This document shows, piece after piece, positions 1 to 12,131 of a stretch of 64,000 nucleotides of DNA. Source of the DNA: Protonemura montana (lineage: Eukaryota > Arthropoda > Insecta > Plecoptera > Nemouridae); the NCBI GenBank assembly GCA_947568835.1, contig OX387610.1, positions 12,939,001-13,003,000 of the forward strand, given 5' to 3'. The notes under the pieces were generated by a model. It saw only the letters and a program-made list of their open reading frames with translations, was not told the DNA's origin and did no database searches. Position numbers and translations under genes: made by a program. How positions within the stretch are numbered: position 1 is the stretch's first letter; each line of letters starts with the position of its first letter.

Positions 1-1344
1 CCAGCCAACTAATGGACAAGCGCCACTGTAATCGCAAATCGATTAATTCCCAAGTTAAACAGAAAAATAGACAAGGCTCTAAATGTTCAGCTAATTACCT
101 TTAAATCCTATTCGGTGTAAATGATCAATTGAGTTACCCCGGAATCGAATTTAAATTAAACAATACCCGACAGAAGTCTACCAAAAAAAAAAAAAAAAAC
201 CAGACACATTATTTTGTAATTGGTCGCCGATAACTAAGCCTGGAGGAAAAAAACGACATGACCCGAAAAAAAAATACCGAGAGACTGCAAAAACATCCCA
301 AGCTCGCGCGCTAATAAACAAAATAAACATCATCACCAGCTTGCTGGTCATGTTATGATCTTCTCGGCAAATCCATTCACATGGATCTAGTTATATAATT
401 CCATTGCAATGGAAAAAATAATAATTCCCCCTCTCAAACAATACCGTTCTCTCTTACTCTAGTTAATACTTCTACTCACACACAGCCCCGATTTGGACCT
501 CTAACTCCCTGTCCAATAATTTCAACGCACCCAGCTAACCCTATCTCATTCCAGCTCTACCAACGAAATTTACATTTTTATGAATAAAAAATATAATAAT
601 TGGCATCTCTAGTCAGAACTAAAAGGATTGGCATTCTATCTACTGTTAAAAATCAGATTTGCGTTGTGCAAAGTCGATTAGTTAGAGATGTGACATGTAG
701 AGACAAAAAAAACTCGTCTGCATATTTTAAAAGTTATTTGCATTCTTTCGCGGCGTGAAAGCCATTTGGGAAACACGGATAGACGAAAACGTGTATGCAG
801 AAGTGCACTCTGCGCTATCCGGTAACCGTGATCAAATTTAGAATACAAAACAGTTTAGAAAATCCTAAAAAAAAAAAAACTTTGTTGAAAATCAAATGCG
901 ATGAGTACAGATGACAAAATCCTTTAAAATCAAATTTTAAGAGTAAATGTTACAAAATCCTTATATAAACGATTTTAGAAATCAAATTTCGATCGTCTTA
1001 CACGTTTCTATTATTTTAAAATTACCTTCCCGTTCTCTAGTCATGCACTACATTCTCTACAACAATTTTCCCATCTAATTTATCCTCTATCAAGAAACCC
1101 CAAACCACGACTTGAATTCGCTAGAGAAAATCGACCCGAATTTCCTTCGCTGTTTGAAAGGCAAGGAATGAAAACAGAGCGAGCGGTTTCAATCCAACCC
1201 AAAGATCCGTGACGTCGTAATATGATCACGACATATGACTTGAATAAAGCACGAAATCTGATCGACCTTCCGTGCAAGATTACGAGCAAGTTATTCTGTA
1301 GAAAGAAAGTCATGAAGCCATTGAAAATACAGCGGGGAAATTGA
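1..1344. other. AT-rich non-coding stretch
   Basis: No gene or element is recognised here. It holds short A runs (around 183-199 and 868-880) and short open frames whose composition looks random. If the STAR-gene exon at 55466-55724 belongs to an intact gene, this would be intron, but that is inference. Confidence 0.5.
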
Positions 1345-1500
1345 AGATGACAAAAACTATTTCAACTGGGGTTTTGAATGTTAAGTAAAAAACAACTAAA
1401 TTTCCCAACGTTTCGTAACTTGTACCAGTTACTTTATCAAGGGTGAAAGCAGTTCTGACAATTTGAAAACTATAAGTGCTAGGGTACGATAAAGTAGACA
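1345..1500 (+). mobile_element. A-family foldback element, diverged copy
   Basis: This is one of seven copies in the window of a dispersed family, here called A. The left part carries the motif ACTATTTCAACTGGGGTTTT and then the hairpin block GTAACTTGTACCAGTTAC followed by CAAGGG. The right end carries AAGTAGACATGAGTTTAAAAA, which in other copies is the outer terminus of the element. The two halves therefore come from opposite orientations, as in the foldback copies at 20488 and 54541. The copy is diverged and its target duplication is not visible. Family assignment by internal similarity is firm; assignment to Penelope-like elements is inference. Confidence 0.6.
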
Positions 1501-2727
1501 TGAGTTTAAAAACATATTAAAACTGAATAATGTTGACGAAGTTGGTGAGAGCATACTACTGTCTGTAATGAACCTTCCAAGGTCAGTAAGTATAGGTAGG
1601 TTGTAGCTTGAGCTTGGAGGCTAGAGATGATCAGCCAACCACATCACGGTATTGCTAAATTTTCATAAGTTGTTACCAAAGTAATAACAACTTTACTCCC
1701 AGATTTAAATTTAGGATTTTGCATTTTATTTTTAGCTTAATTTAATTTTTTATTTGGCAGACAAATGGAAGACGAAGATAAATATGGATCCTAGAAGTAA
1801 AAGCAGTTTTGAAGGAAAGAGGTGGGAAATGGAATGAAGTATAGGAGAAAGAAAATTGGCTAGATAAGGAAGTGTGGACGAAGTTTGTGAATGAAAAGGA
1901 GTATTTAAAAGACATGAAGACGAAAAATGATACGGCCAAATCAGGTTAAATGCCTTAAATTAAACATAGCGTAAACTCTATTTTCTAGTCACAGACCCAG
2001 ATGCCGATTCCAGGCATACCGTAGGTACGACGCCGTTTTTTTTTTCAGAATGTCAAACATGTGGTTAGAATGTTTCGGCGACTGGTTTTCATAAAATAAA
2101 AAATGTATTTACAGCTTAGCATTCTGCTGTTTCTGAGAAAAAAGATTTCGTCAGTGCATGGTTATAGATTACAATTTTCCCTTACAGAAACCAGACTCCA
2201 ATGACGAATGGCTGAAGGTAATCGTTTCGAAACTATTTCGAGCAACAAAAAAAAAATGTTCGGAACAAAAATAAGCCACGACGAGGATGTTCCAAATTCC
2301 GCTCGATTTCCCAATAAAATTGATATCGACGGCCGTTAGAGCGCACGTCCGACAATCGCGTGCTTGATATTTGATTGGGATTGCCTGGTTGATACAGGAT
2401 AAATATTCACTGTCGGTGCAGGTTTCACTTCTCTACCGATCAGCATCGAACGTGTCGTACACAAAATAGATTCAACTTGCAGTTAATTCTCTTTGTAACT
2501 CTCTCCCTATCGAATAACGACATGTGAAATATTGAATTGCGAATGGATATACATTTCACTGGATTGGTATGCTGTATTTTTTCTGGTGATATCGAGTTCA
2601 AAGTTTCCCCGTTTGGTTTTTGGAACTAATCAATTACCTTCAAACCTGTAGTGGAGTTGTGGGTGTTTTTTTTAAACACTGTGCCTATTTTGATATATGA
2701 TACCTACAGATATATGCAACGAATTCA

Positions 2728-2729
<2 letters not shown>
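1501..2729. other. non-coding stretch, nothing recognised
   Basis: No coding or repeat feature is supported. Short open frames have the low-complexity look of chance frames in AT-rich DNA. Confidence 0.4.

Positions 2730-2766
<37 letters not shown>
2730..2766. repeat. poly(T) tract, about 37 bases
   Basis: An uninterrupted run of about 37 T. It could be the poly(A) tail of a retroposed sequence inserted on the minus strand, but I see no flanking target duplication and no recognisable retroposed body to its right. Confidence 0.8.
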
Positions 2767-2770
<4 letters not shown>

Positions 2771-5190
2771 AAATTCAGTGAATTACAAAAATGAATTATT
2801 GGCTTGGTATTTGCTACGAATACGGTGAACTCTACAACGAGGAAATCTACATCACAGATATTTCCAATTATTATCTTTTTTTTCTCTTCCGTCTTTTTGT
2901 TATCCAGTTAAAACGTGCACGCGAGTGTTCTTTGATTATTACATTTATCTTTCTTTGAGTTTACAATTGAACTTTAAAACCAATTACCGTGAACCTAAAA
3001 AGCAGGCTTTGGCAATTTTTTTTTTTTTGCCGGTAATTGGAATTACCGGCCCCAAAAGAAATTCTAGCGAAACGTAAGTACATGAAAGACAAAGATAACT
3101 TTATGTTTTATAAAGCCCAGGCTTATGGAGAAACTGAGGTATAAGCTTTTGGTAATTTTTGCCAAATTTTTTGTGGTTTTACGAATTTATGTGCCCATAA
3201 GCCCAATTAAATTGACTAGTCGTTCTCGAATATTAAATACAATAAATGGGAACATATATTTCAGATGATATGCATTACTTTTAGTTTCAATCGTTTGCAT
3301 GACGTAGGTTAATGTAAGGCATCACCGGCCTGCATTTTATATGCAATATATTTAAGAAAAATAATAAAATAATACAAAAATATTAAAGATCACGAACATA
3401 ATACTAGATCAGAAAGAAATTCGTGTGTAGAAGGCAAGGCTAATGATAGTATATTTTATAGAGGAGTAAGAAAATATTATGCACTTCCTGCAAACATCAA
3501 AGGCGCGGAAGATTTTGTTAAGTTTAGTAGAAAATTTGAAAGTTTTGTTAGTATCTAAGTAAAAATTTAAGCTAAGAAATTACAAAAATGTAAAATATAC
3601 TGTAAACAGCATTATTTTTGCTAAATAAACAGCTTCAAAACAAAAAAAACTTAATTCTAAGAAAAAACGTCCAAAATCCTTTTGCAAAGTTGATCAACCC
3701 GAAATATCTACTTTATCTGTGCTTCATATGAAAGAAATCAAATCGGAAAACAAGAAATAACCTAATATCCACCACAATCACATCAACACATGCTTTTCCG
3801 AGTTCCCCTAAACCGGCTTCCTTCCACACATAAAAGCAATGGCTTGGAAACAAGAAAATTGCCCACTTCCGGGTATAAAGCGAAAAATCCGCAGGCTAAG
3901 TGAATTAAAATGCACTTTTCAAACATCACGAACACAGTTGCAAAAAAAAAGCTAAAATACATTTTTTTTTTGCTTTTTCTTGTAAAGAAAAACACTTGCT
4001 AATCGAATTTCACTTAGATTTAGCACGACGTCCGCGTACTTAAACGAATTAGAAGAGATAATCTGAGATATTATCCTTCGTAGCAAGCTTTGATGTGGCT
4101 GATCTACTCCAGAGATCTTGGAGCTCTCCTCATTTCTATAGCGCCGGGGTGGAGAAATGTCGTCGGGTAAAAGTATGATGACAGCACTAAGATCCATGAT
4201 AGATTGGATTGAATCTCGAGGTCTCGTCGTGACGGGGTAACAAATCGCAATTTTATTTATTAGAATAACTGACAGCTCGTGTGTAGATATCCATGAGGGT
4301 TTTCAAAGAAGATAGGAAAACTTCAGACAGATCTAGACCGATAGATCAGACGGTTTCCATATAGATATCATCAAAAGCTATGATTTTTTTTTCACAGAAG
4401 TTATAGATTTCTAAAATTTTGTACGATTTTGCTTAGACTTGTTTTTTTTTTAAATAATTTCTTGAAAATACCGACTTGAACGATGAGTGCTTTTAAATTC
4501 ACGGTAAAAGTCAATTTCATTGAAACAAACCGAACAAAACGCAACCAATCATTAAGTTTGGAGCGAATAGTGTGCATCTTAACTTTTTATCATTTTGACA
4601 TGAGTTGGATTTCTTCTGTAAACCCCATCTAATCTGGCAAAAATAGATTGGTTTCAGGGCTCACTAATCCTTTACTTAATAACTTTCATATTTTAATTAT
4701 CGTTTCCCTCCTCGTCGCCAAATTCTAAAACCAAACAAGCCATATCCATCACAACAGCTCAGAGAAATTTGTTCCCAACAGCAAAAAAACCAACATTACT
4801 TTTCCCCACATAGCAAAATCTAAATTGCGTTCGGGCGTACCGATTCCCGAAACCGCGATAAGCTCAGCGCTTTGAGGGAAAAGTCATCAAAAACTGCACT
4901 AGACCGTAATCACCCACCGTTTGTAAAGCAGTACTGCAGTGAAACCTCATCATAAAACTGCATCTAGTGGACATGAGCTTTGTGCAATCTGTGGACATGT
5001 TGTTGTCGCAAAAGCCGCGGTACAAAGCTAATGACTGGCTGGTTGACAGTCAAACGTGCACGCAGTGAATTGGGCAGACATTTTGTAAGCACACGCTTTG
5101 AAATCAATGTGGCTATACAGAGAGGTTTGTAAAGGGTTGTTTCAGAATTTTTCTGTTTCTTGTTTGGAGTGTGGCAGTGGTGTTGTCAGT
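2767..5190. other. non-coding stretch with one palindrome
   Basis: Apart from the palindrome at 3029-3050, nothing is recognised. There are several T runs of 8-12 bases. The sequence is AT-rich and short open frames are not protein-like. Confidence 0.4.
3029..3050. repeat. 22-bp near-perfect palindrome
   Basis: The arms are GCCGGTAATT and AATTACCGGC, 10 bp each, with a 2-base centre (GG). A run of T lies immediately to the left. The palindrome is GC-capped in an AT-rich setting. It could be a cruciform or hairpin, a dimeric protein site, or the remains of two abutting element ends. No function is assigned. Confidence 0.7.
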
Positions 5191-5191
5191 C

Positions 5192-5335
5192 TGGTTTTAC
5201 CGAAATCTCGCCTCCCAGTTGAAGTGTTAGTTGAATCTATTGCCGTGACGACTTCCAATCACATGCAGTGAAATTTAGATGTTTCTGTGAGCTAGAGGTC
5301 CAACTTATAGTTCAACACTTTGGTAAAACCCGACC
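5192..5335 (+). mobile_element. C-family small TIR element
   Basis: A short element of about 145 bp bounded by GGTTTTACC on the left and GGTAAAACC(CGACC) on the right, which are inverted repeats. Between them lies a block (ATTGCCGTGACGACTTCCAA onward, with TTTCTGTGAGCTAGAG) shared with 11984-12131 and with the tandem array at 21401-22000. There is no coding capacity. It looks like a MITE. The superfamily is not determined because no clear target duplication is seen. Confidence 0.6.
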
Positions 5336-5607
5336 TTAATGGCGTTGTAGACAAACGCTATGGTTGTAAATGTACACAAAAATATCCATTTTTTTTTTAG
5401 TCAAATTTGAAAGTTGCCAACATTTGCAAAATAAGATACCTCAAAAATTTATTTTAAGTAAATCGTACTGAAATAAACGCAGTTTATAGAAATTTAACGA
5501 CTTTTCGGATTTCAGCTCTTCGTTAGCAGTCATGGCTAGCGATAGAAACACCAATTTTAGGAATTTAGCATTTAGGTACCAATTTAGATTTTTAAAACCA
5601 ACCCATG

Positions 5608-5800
5608 CTGTCGAGAGGTTGATAAGCAAGGCGAGTGAAGTTGCTGTACTAACTTTCATCCCTCCGACCTCTCTCCCGAACAGAACTAGTCATGTATATG
5701 ATGGTCACCCATACAATACCTGACCCAGCGCAGTTTTGCTTAACTTCGGTGATCTCAAGAGAACCAGTGTGACACGCCAAACCGTTCGACAATCCACACA
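5608..5800 (-). mobile_element. 5S rRNA-derived SINE, partial copy
   Basis: Read on the minus strand, it begins with a 5S rRNA-like head: GGTTCTC then TTGAGATCACCGAAGTTAAG, later TATTG(T)ATGGGTGACC. Next comes the family-specific segment with GTTCGGGAGAGAGGT, and it ends after the CTCGACAGCATGG block. The 5S-like part matches the internal control region used by TFIIIA and RNA polymerase III. The 3' tail seen in the copy at 47563 is missing. Only one head unit is present. Confidence 0.75.
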
Positions 5801-5847
5801 ACAAAATGGAGGTGGTCACAAAATGGTAGAGCCGTTACGCCACTAGA

Positions 5848-5855
5848 GTTTTGAG
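5848..5855. repeat. hAT target-site duplication, left
   Basis: GTTTTGAG, identical to 6518-6525, directly flanks the element at 5856-6517. Eight base pairs is the hallmark length for hAT transposons. Confidence 0.85.
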
Positions 5856-6517
5856 CAGTGGCGGTTCGTGGGGCAAAAAAGTGGGAGGCACAAAAAACAC
5901 TTATAACAACACTCAACAGAATCCGCACCTTGCAGTTGGAATACAAAACCACGCGCACACGATAACGACACAGTTTCAAACAAACTCACAAAAAAACAAG
6001 CAAACTCGCCCGCGTTCAAAGCAATTTAAATTTATATAGATATACTGATATAAATGTGGATTTTATGTAGAAAGGAGCAATGGGGTTTATCCAGCGTCGA
6101 TGGTACCTCTAGCAAATGCATTCGTGAAATATCGGGTCTGCTTCGGGTCACGTGATCTCGATCGGCTCGTAGATGCTTGGTGCCATCATAGATACCATGA
6201 CCGTGCCACCCCTCTGACGTGGCTGTGACGTTTTAGCCATACCCCCCAGCACACCTCGGCGATTCCGACCACCCCTCAAGCACCACCAAGCGGCGCGGTG
6301 CCTCAGCGTGCCTCACTTTTGCCCGCGGTGCCCTACCTGTATCGGCAATCCGCGCGACACCAATGGACCGTGGGTTGCCTGCCAGCCGGTAGTTACGAAT
6401 TACGAGTGAAATAAAAAAGCTACAACGGAAACTTTTAAGGAAACCCAAAACCTCTCCTTCTCTCTCCTTTTTTTGGGGAGGCCGTGCCACAAGTGCCCCA
6501 TGCACAAACCGCCACTG
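5856..6517. mobile_element. non-autonomous hAT element (MITE), 662 bp
   Basis: The element starts CAGTGGCGGTTCGTG and ends with the inverse CACAAACCGCCACTG. CAGTGGCGG-type termini are typical of hAT transposons. Perfect 8-bp duplications (GTTTTGAG) flank both ends. Inside there is no transposase-like reading frame, so it depends on an autonomous relative. The interior is GC-richer than its surroundings, which explains several long but meaningless open frames between 6233 and 6761. Termini and duplication are directly visible; superfamily assignment follows from established hAT features. Confidence 0.85.
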
Positions 6518-7067
6518 GTTTTGAGCGAGCGAGTTTGCATGAAAATTGTGCATGTGACATTGCCAGTAGATTAACATTAGCACCGAGAAGGAAGGGGAAA
6601 ATGGGAAGCTGGTTGGAAAATAATAATAAAAAACCCTCTGAAAATTGAAAAGTGTTTTTTCGAGTTTTGACGCGTGCTGAGCGGGAATTGACAATGCGTG
6701 GGGTGGAATTATTAACTGTGTAGTTCTGTTGAATGCACGGCTGGAAGTGAACTCGAGTCAATTAGAATTTGAAATTAAAATGTATGTGATGCTTCGTAAT
6801 TAGTACTTATTATTTATACATTCCGAGTTGGTGCACAAAAAAATTTCAAATTGGATCTTCTGATTATACTCATTTTTTTTTACTGATTATAAAATTATGA
6901 TAGCCAAGGTCGTTTTTAGGTCTAGAACACAGTTTTAAAACTGCAAACTATGAATTTAACTGTGTTTTTTATTCATTTTTCGCGAAAATATACCAAAAAA
7001 TTAAAATGCACATCAGGGAGTATTTTATCTTACAGAAAAATGTCTATTAAAATAAGTATGAGAGTAG
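6518..7067. other. short non-coding interval
   Basis: The first eight bases are the right target duplication of the hAT element. The rest holds no feature that I can support. Confidence 0.5.
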
Positions 7068-7370
7068 GTTATGATGGTTTTTAGACTCATGTCTACTTGA
7101 TTTATCCTTAGCACTAGTTTTAACAAAAACTATTTGAAATGGGTCTAAAATGCTTAGTAAAGGACAACTAAATTTCCCGACGTTTCGTAACTTGTACTAG
7201 TTACTTCTTCAAGGGTTAGAGCAGTCCTGACAATTTTCCGATAACAAAAGAACCACATCAAATTATAACAATTACCTAGTTCAAGCTTCCTAAATGCAAT
7301 AATCCGGGTCAATAACTAAAAAACTAACGTATTTTGTATTTTCTGAAATAAAATCCAGAAAACATTGGTT
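7068..7370 (-). mobile_element. A-family element, minus orientation
   Basis: It begins with the family terminus TGATGGTTTTTAGACTCATG, continues through the hairpin block (TTTCGTAACTTGTACTAGTT followed by ACTTCTTCAAGGG), then an internal segment with CCTAGTTCAAGCTTCCTAAA shared with the copies at 54541 and 63285. On the minus strand the hairpin reads GTAACT-loop-AGTTAC followed by GAAACG. The inner end near 7370 is set only by where similarity to the 54541 copy fades. Confidence 0.75.
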
Positions 7371-8679
7371 CGTGGGTTTACATATTTTTGTTTTAAAGTG
7401 AATCTCAAAACGTATATCGATTTCTAACAACGCTACTTTGTCCACGGATTGGTTTAAGTCAATAATTGCCACTGTAACATGCTAGCTGTCAAAATAACAG
7501 GATTGACCTGCAATGTGGAATGTTTCATCCACCTGTGGTCACCTAAGTGTGTTTGAGTTTATGCAAAGATCACTGGTTTTTTCTTCTGAGGGGCGAGGGT
7601 AGGTATATGAGCTGGCAACACAGCGCAAATTCCACAGGTAAAAATTTTGAAAAAGCCGCTTAGAAACTAAAGAAATAATAATAATAGCACGATATTTTTT
7701 TGGGATATATACATCTCCATTTTCGCCATATTTTTTTTATGCTACCTAAATATTCTACAAAATCACTTTATGTAAAACAAAAAACATACCAAATAAACAA
7801 AACAAAAAAACTGATCACAAAGCTCCCGATTAGCCGAAGCCATCCACGCGCCAATCAAGTCGATAATAGTTAAAACAACATCAATCAGAATAGAAATGCT
7901 TGTGATTAAAATTAAATCATCGAATGCATGTTCTGCGTCAAACAAAGGCAGTCTAATTACTCGAAAGCCTGATTAAAGGGAGGAATTAGGGCACAGAGGA
8001 CAATGAATTCAGCAACTCGCACGAGGTCCAAGCCTCGGTTAGTAAATTGAAAATGCACGACTGGAATACATGAATCGTTAGGTTTAACGATATTGAAAAT
8101 CCAGTTTGCGTTATGTGATAATTAATCTCATTATTTTTCGGTAGTTAGTTTCTCTTAATATGAGATCCAAATATCAGGGATTCATCGATACAAATTCAAT
8201 GGCTCAAAATTGTAGGTAATTGTTTTCAATTTGGCTTTCATTAGAAGGTGGTAGTGCCTCAATCTTCTTTTCCTGAGGGATCTGGGGAACAAGATCCTAT
8301 TTTAAAAATCTCTTATAGTGCATATTTTGCGGAAAATGCATTCTAAAAAATATGTATAAAAACAGGATAAAACTAATAAGGTATGATTTCAAAATGGTTG
8401 GCTCGTGTACTTTTATGTGAAGTTTTGGTAGTTTTAAAATTTTGAAGAAAATTGGGATCCACAGATGCTAAGAAAACCCAGGTTTTCTTTTGAAAAACAC
8501 CGGAAAAACGCCTTGAACAGACTCTTTTACAACGCGTGTAACTATAAGACGAAATAGTATTAATGATTTTGAAAAGCGTCAATCTGTTGGCAATAGAATG
8601 ATGAGTCGCCTAGTTATTGTTTCGTCGCGATCGGACAAGTAGTTTGACCGATTATTTGTATCCAAAAAACCTAGATATA
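7371..8679. other. non-coding stretch, nothing recognised
   Basis: AT-rich sequence with no supported gene, repeat or RNA feature. Confidence 0.4.
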
Positions 8680-9996
8680 GACCTGAGTAAGCTGCTACTC
8701 CAATAGACCTAAGTAAGCACTCACTCCAATAGACCTGAGTAAGCTCCCACTCCAATAGACCTGAGTAAGCTCCCACTCCAATAGACCTGAGTAAGCTCCC
8801 ACTCCAATAGACCTGAGTAAGCTCACACTCCAATAGACCTGAGTAAGCTGCTACTCCAATAGACCTGAGTAAGCTCCCACTTCAATAGACCTGAGTAAGC
8901 TCCCACTCCAATAGACCTGAGTAAGCTCCCACTCCAATAGACCTGAGTAAGCTCCCACTCCAATAGACCTGAGTAAGCTCCCACTCCAATATACCTGAGT
9001 AAGCTCCCACTCCAATAGACCTGAGTAAGCTCCCACTGCAATAGACCTGAGTAAGCTTCCACTCCAATAGACCTGAGTAAGCTCCCACTCCAATAGACCT
9101 GAGTAAGCTCCCACTCCAATAGACCTGAGTAAGCTCCCACTGCAATAGACCTGAGTAAGCTTCCACTCCAATAGACCTGAGTAAGCTCCCACTGCAATAG
9201 ACCTGAGTAAGCTCCCACTCCAATAGACCTGAGTAAGCTCCCACTCCAATAGACCTGAGTAAGCTCCCACTGCAATAGACCTGAGTAAGCTGCTACTCCA
9301 ATAGACCTGAGTAAGCTCCCACTGCAATAGACCTGAGTAAGCTCCCACTCCAATAGACCTGAGTAAGCTCCCACTCCAATAGACCTGAGTAAGCTCCCAC
9401 TGCAATAGACCTGAGTAAGCTCCCACTGCAATAGACCTGAGTAAGCTGCTACTCCAATAGACCTGAGTAAGCTCCCACTGCAATAGACCTGAGTAAGCTC
9501 CCACTCCAATAGACCTGAGTAAGCTCCCACTCCAATAGACCTGAGTAAGCTTCCACTCCAATAGACCTGAGTAAGCTCCCACTCCAATAGACCTGAGTAA
9601 GCTGCTACTCCAATTGACCTGAGTAAGCTCCCACTGCAATAGACCTGAGTAAGCTTCCACTCCAATAGACCTGAATAAGCTCCCACTTCAATAGACCTGA
9701 GTAAGCACCCACTCCAATAGACCTGAGTAAGCTCCCATTCCAATAGACCTGAGTAAGCTCCCACTCCAATAGACCTGAGTAAGCTCCCACTCCAATAGAC
9801 CTGAGTAAGCTCCCACTCCAATAGACCTGAGTAAGCTCCCACTCCAATAGACCTGAGTAAGCTTCCACTCCAATAGACCTGAGTAAGCTGCAACTCCAAT
9901 AGACCTGAGTAAGCTCCCACTCCAATAGACCTGAGTAAGCTCCCACTGCAATAGACCTGAGTAAGCTCCCACTCCAATATACCTGAGTAAGCTCCC
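8680..9996. repeat. 26-bp minisatellite, about 50 copies
   Basis: A head-to-tail array with the unit CAATAGACCTGAGTAAGC plus TCCCACTC (26 bp). Variation is concentrated in the last eight bases (TCCCACTC, TGCTACTC, TTCCACTC, TCCCACTG), so variants can be used to trace copy history. The unit length is not a multiple of three and no minus-strand frame of the unit contains a stop, so all three minus frames stay open for hundreds of codons. Those frames repeat every 26 residues and are artefacts, not genes. Confidence 0.95.
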
Positions 9997-10974
9997 GATA
10001 CAACAGCCTTAAATTATCGACTTTTACCAACCAGTAAGAGCATGAGAAATAACATCAAACACCTGACTGTATAATAAGCTGCAACGCGGTCTATTTGACA
10101 AGAACTTACATTATTCAAACCGAACGAATGCATTTTTCGTCTGCCCTAGTTACATCTCTAGTTATTTTCGATTTAAAACGGATGAGTTTACTCTCGTGAC
10201 TACGCTATCCATCTCAATTATAATAATCTACGTCAGCCACGTCTAGACAATCCATTTCCCGCGTTTTTACTATTTACGTGACAAGACTTTTCCTTCAAAA
10301 CATTAATGAGTTTTGCACTAAGTCTCATGCTTACTGCTGGTACAAAAAAAGTATACGAACATTTCCCTATGAATATGCAGTACAGTTAAAAATACTACTT
10401 AATATCCTCCCTATACACCGAGGCAAGAAGTACACCAGCTGTAACTCCGTAATTAGCGAGACCACGACGCTCTTGAAACTAGTTAGTATTTGAAACTAGG
10501 AATATGCATTGGCTAACTATTTCAAAACCCTGGAAGCAGCACCTCAGAGAAGCTCATATATACCATGCTGATAATTCATTGTGGAAGTCTAACGTAGCAT
10601 AAAATTAGCTGCTTTAGAATGGGGTAGTTCACGTCTATGAAACTAGACTAACGGGGAACAAGTCAGAAGACCACGCTGGTTCGAGCAGACAAACGAATAC
10701 TTTCCAAAGTCATGCGTTAAGTACGCTATTTAGCCAAGTTGTTTATACCCAGTTAAAATTTGAAACATTTAGCTGCAAGTTCAGTTGGTCAAATGCAGTG
10801 CCAACTATTTATAACAATTTAAATTACAGTGAGCTAAGTAATTCCGTAAAGTTTGTGCTGGTATGTTGGTATACTGGTGTGAAGATTGCCAACCTAATAA
10901 AACAGAGAGAACATTTTTTTTTAAATTTATTTCTGTAGCTTACTTAATGTTTGACCGACCATTCTCATGAGTCA
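9997..10974. other. non-coding stretch, nothing recognised
   Basis: No supported feature. Short open frames on both strands look random. Confidence 0.4.
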
Positions 10975-11098
10975 TAAATATATAATGTAACATGTACAAG
11001 TTACGAAACGTTAGGAAATTTATTTGTTAGTATTCAACCCCAGTTTAAATAGTTTTTGTCAAAACTAGTGCAAAGGTTAGATAAAGTAGACATGAGTC
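10975..11098 (+). mobile_element. A-family element, right-end fragment
   Basis: It carries GTAACATGTACAAGTTACGA followed by AACGTTAGG, then TTCAACCCCAGTTTAAATAG and the terminal AAGTAGACATGAGTCC. The hairpin arms GTAAC and GTTAC are kept. The far right terminus (AAACCATCA in other copies) is altered. Confidence 0.7.
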
Positions 11099-11983
11099 CA
11101 CTCATAAGTCTTACCGTTATCATAAAGCTTTTTACCTGTTTGCAGAGTGATAAACCAGTTGATTAGCTAGTATTGATTTGGTATTCCATTTAAAAAAGAG
11201 CTTGTTGTCATGACATGCAGTTAGAATCAGATTCAATATAGACGGAAAACAAGGTTACAAGGTGACGAAGCCACAATAGCAATATAAATTCATATCTTCA
11301 ACCCTATAAATATCTATATATGAAACGACATGCTTTATGGAGTGGCCGTATCCCCATATTTTTATATCCATAATTAAAATAGATATGTGAACGCTAGTGG
11401 GTATACTAAAAGATAATTCAATCGAGTCAAACGTTGCAGAAATTCTAATCTAAAAGCGTTCGAAAGTGAAATACGAATCGAGCCTTGCACGATGGCACCA
11501 GTTTTTTTTTTTTTTACAATGTGGTTACAAACTATTTCGAGGAGACACGAGAACCGCCACAAGCAATGAATGTCAATGGAAATATCGAGTGAGACCGCCG
11601 AGTGAAAGACACCTCGGCGGTGAGATATCATCGCAAGCCGCACCCTCCCCCACCCATCACACCAATAAGATACCATTGCTATAACCGGAGATTGAACCCC
11701 AAGCCGTAACAAATATTTCAATTTCCCGCGAAAAACATGTCAAGATTGATATCGTCGACGGTGAATGCGACGGGGGTGACAGTGACAGCGCCCCATTCTC
11801 GGATGTTTGTTCACAGTTTTATTTTTAGTGCGCGTGCTTCAATTTAATTTAATGATTGTAGCAATAAGAAAAATGCTCTGACAGTTTAGATTTTATATAC
11901 CTTGCGAGTAGCGGCGTTCTGTGCTTTATAATTTTCTCGGTTTTTGTACGCTTTAGGCTACAACGAAGGTAGTTGTACCTAAA
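11099..11983. other. non-coding stretch, nothing recognised
   Basis: Contains a short T run (11503-11514). No gene is supported. Confidence 0.4.
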
Positions 11984-12131
11984 GGTTTTACCGCAATTTC
12001 GCCTTTTATTTTAAGTGTTGGTTAAAACTATTGCCATGATGACTTCCAATCACATGCAGTGAAATTCAGATATTTCTGTGAGTCAGAGCGCCAACTTTTA
12101 GGTAAAAATTTTGTTGTAAAACCCGACCTAA
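11984..12131 (+). mobile_element. C-family small TIR element
   Basis: Left end GGTTTTACC, right end TTGTAAAACCCGACCTAAT. The interior contains GACTTCCAATCACATGCAGT and matches the copy at 5192-5335 along its whole length, including the flanks that are absent from the 21401-22000 array. It is a second independent monomer copy, so the full element is about 145 bp with short inverted ends. Confidence 0.65.

Noticed and set aside
6233-6761. Long overlapping minus frames
   Set aside because: They lie mostly within the GC-rich interior of the hAT MITE and resemble no transposase.
8823-9977. Open frame of 384 codons on the minus strand with a 26-residue repeat
   Set aside because: It is produced by the 26-bp minisatellite, whose unit has no stop in any minus frame. 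All three frames are open and none has non-repeat protein sequence.
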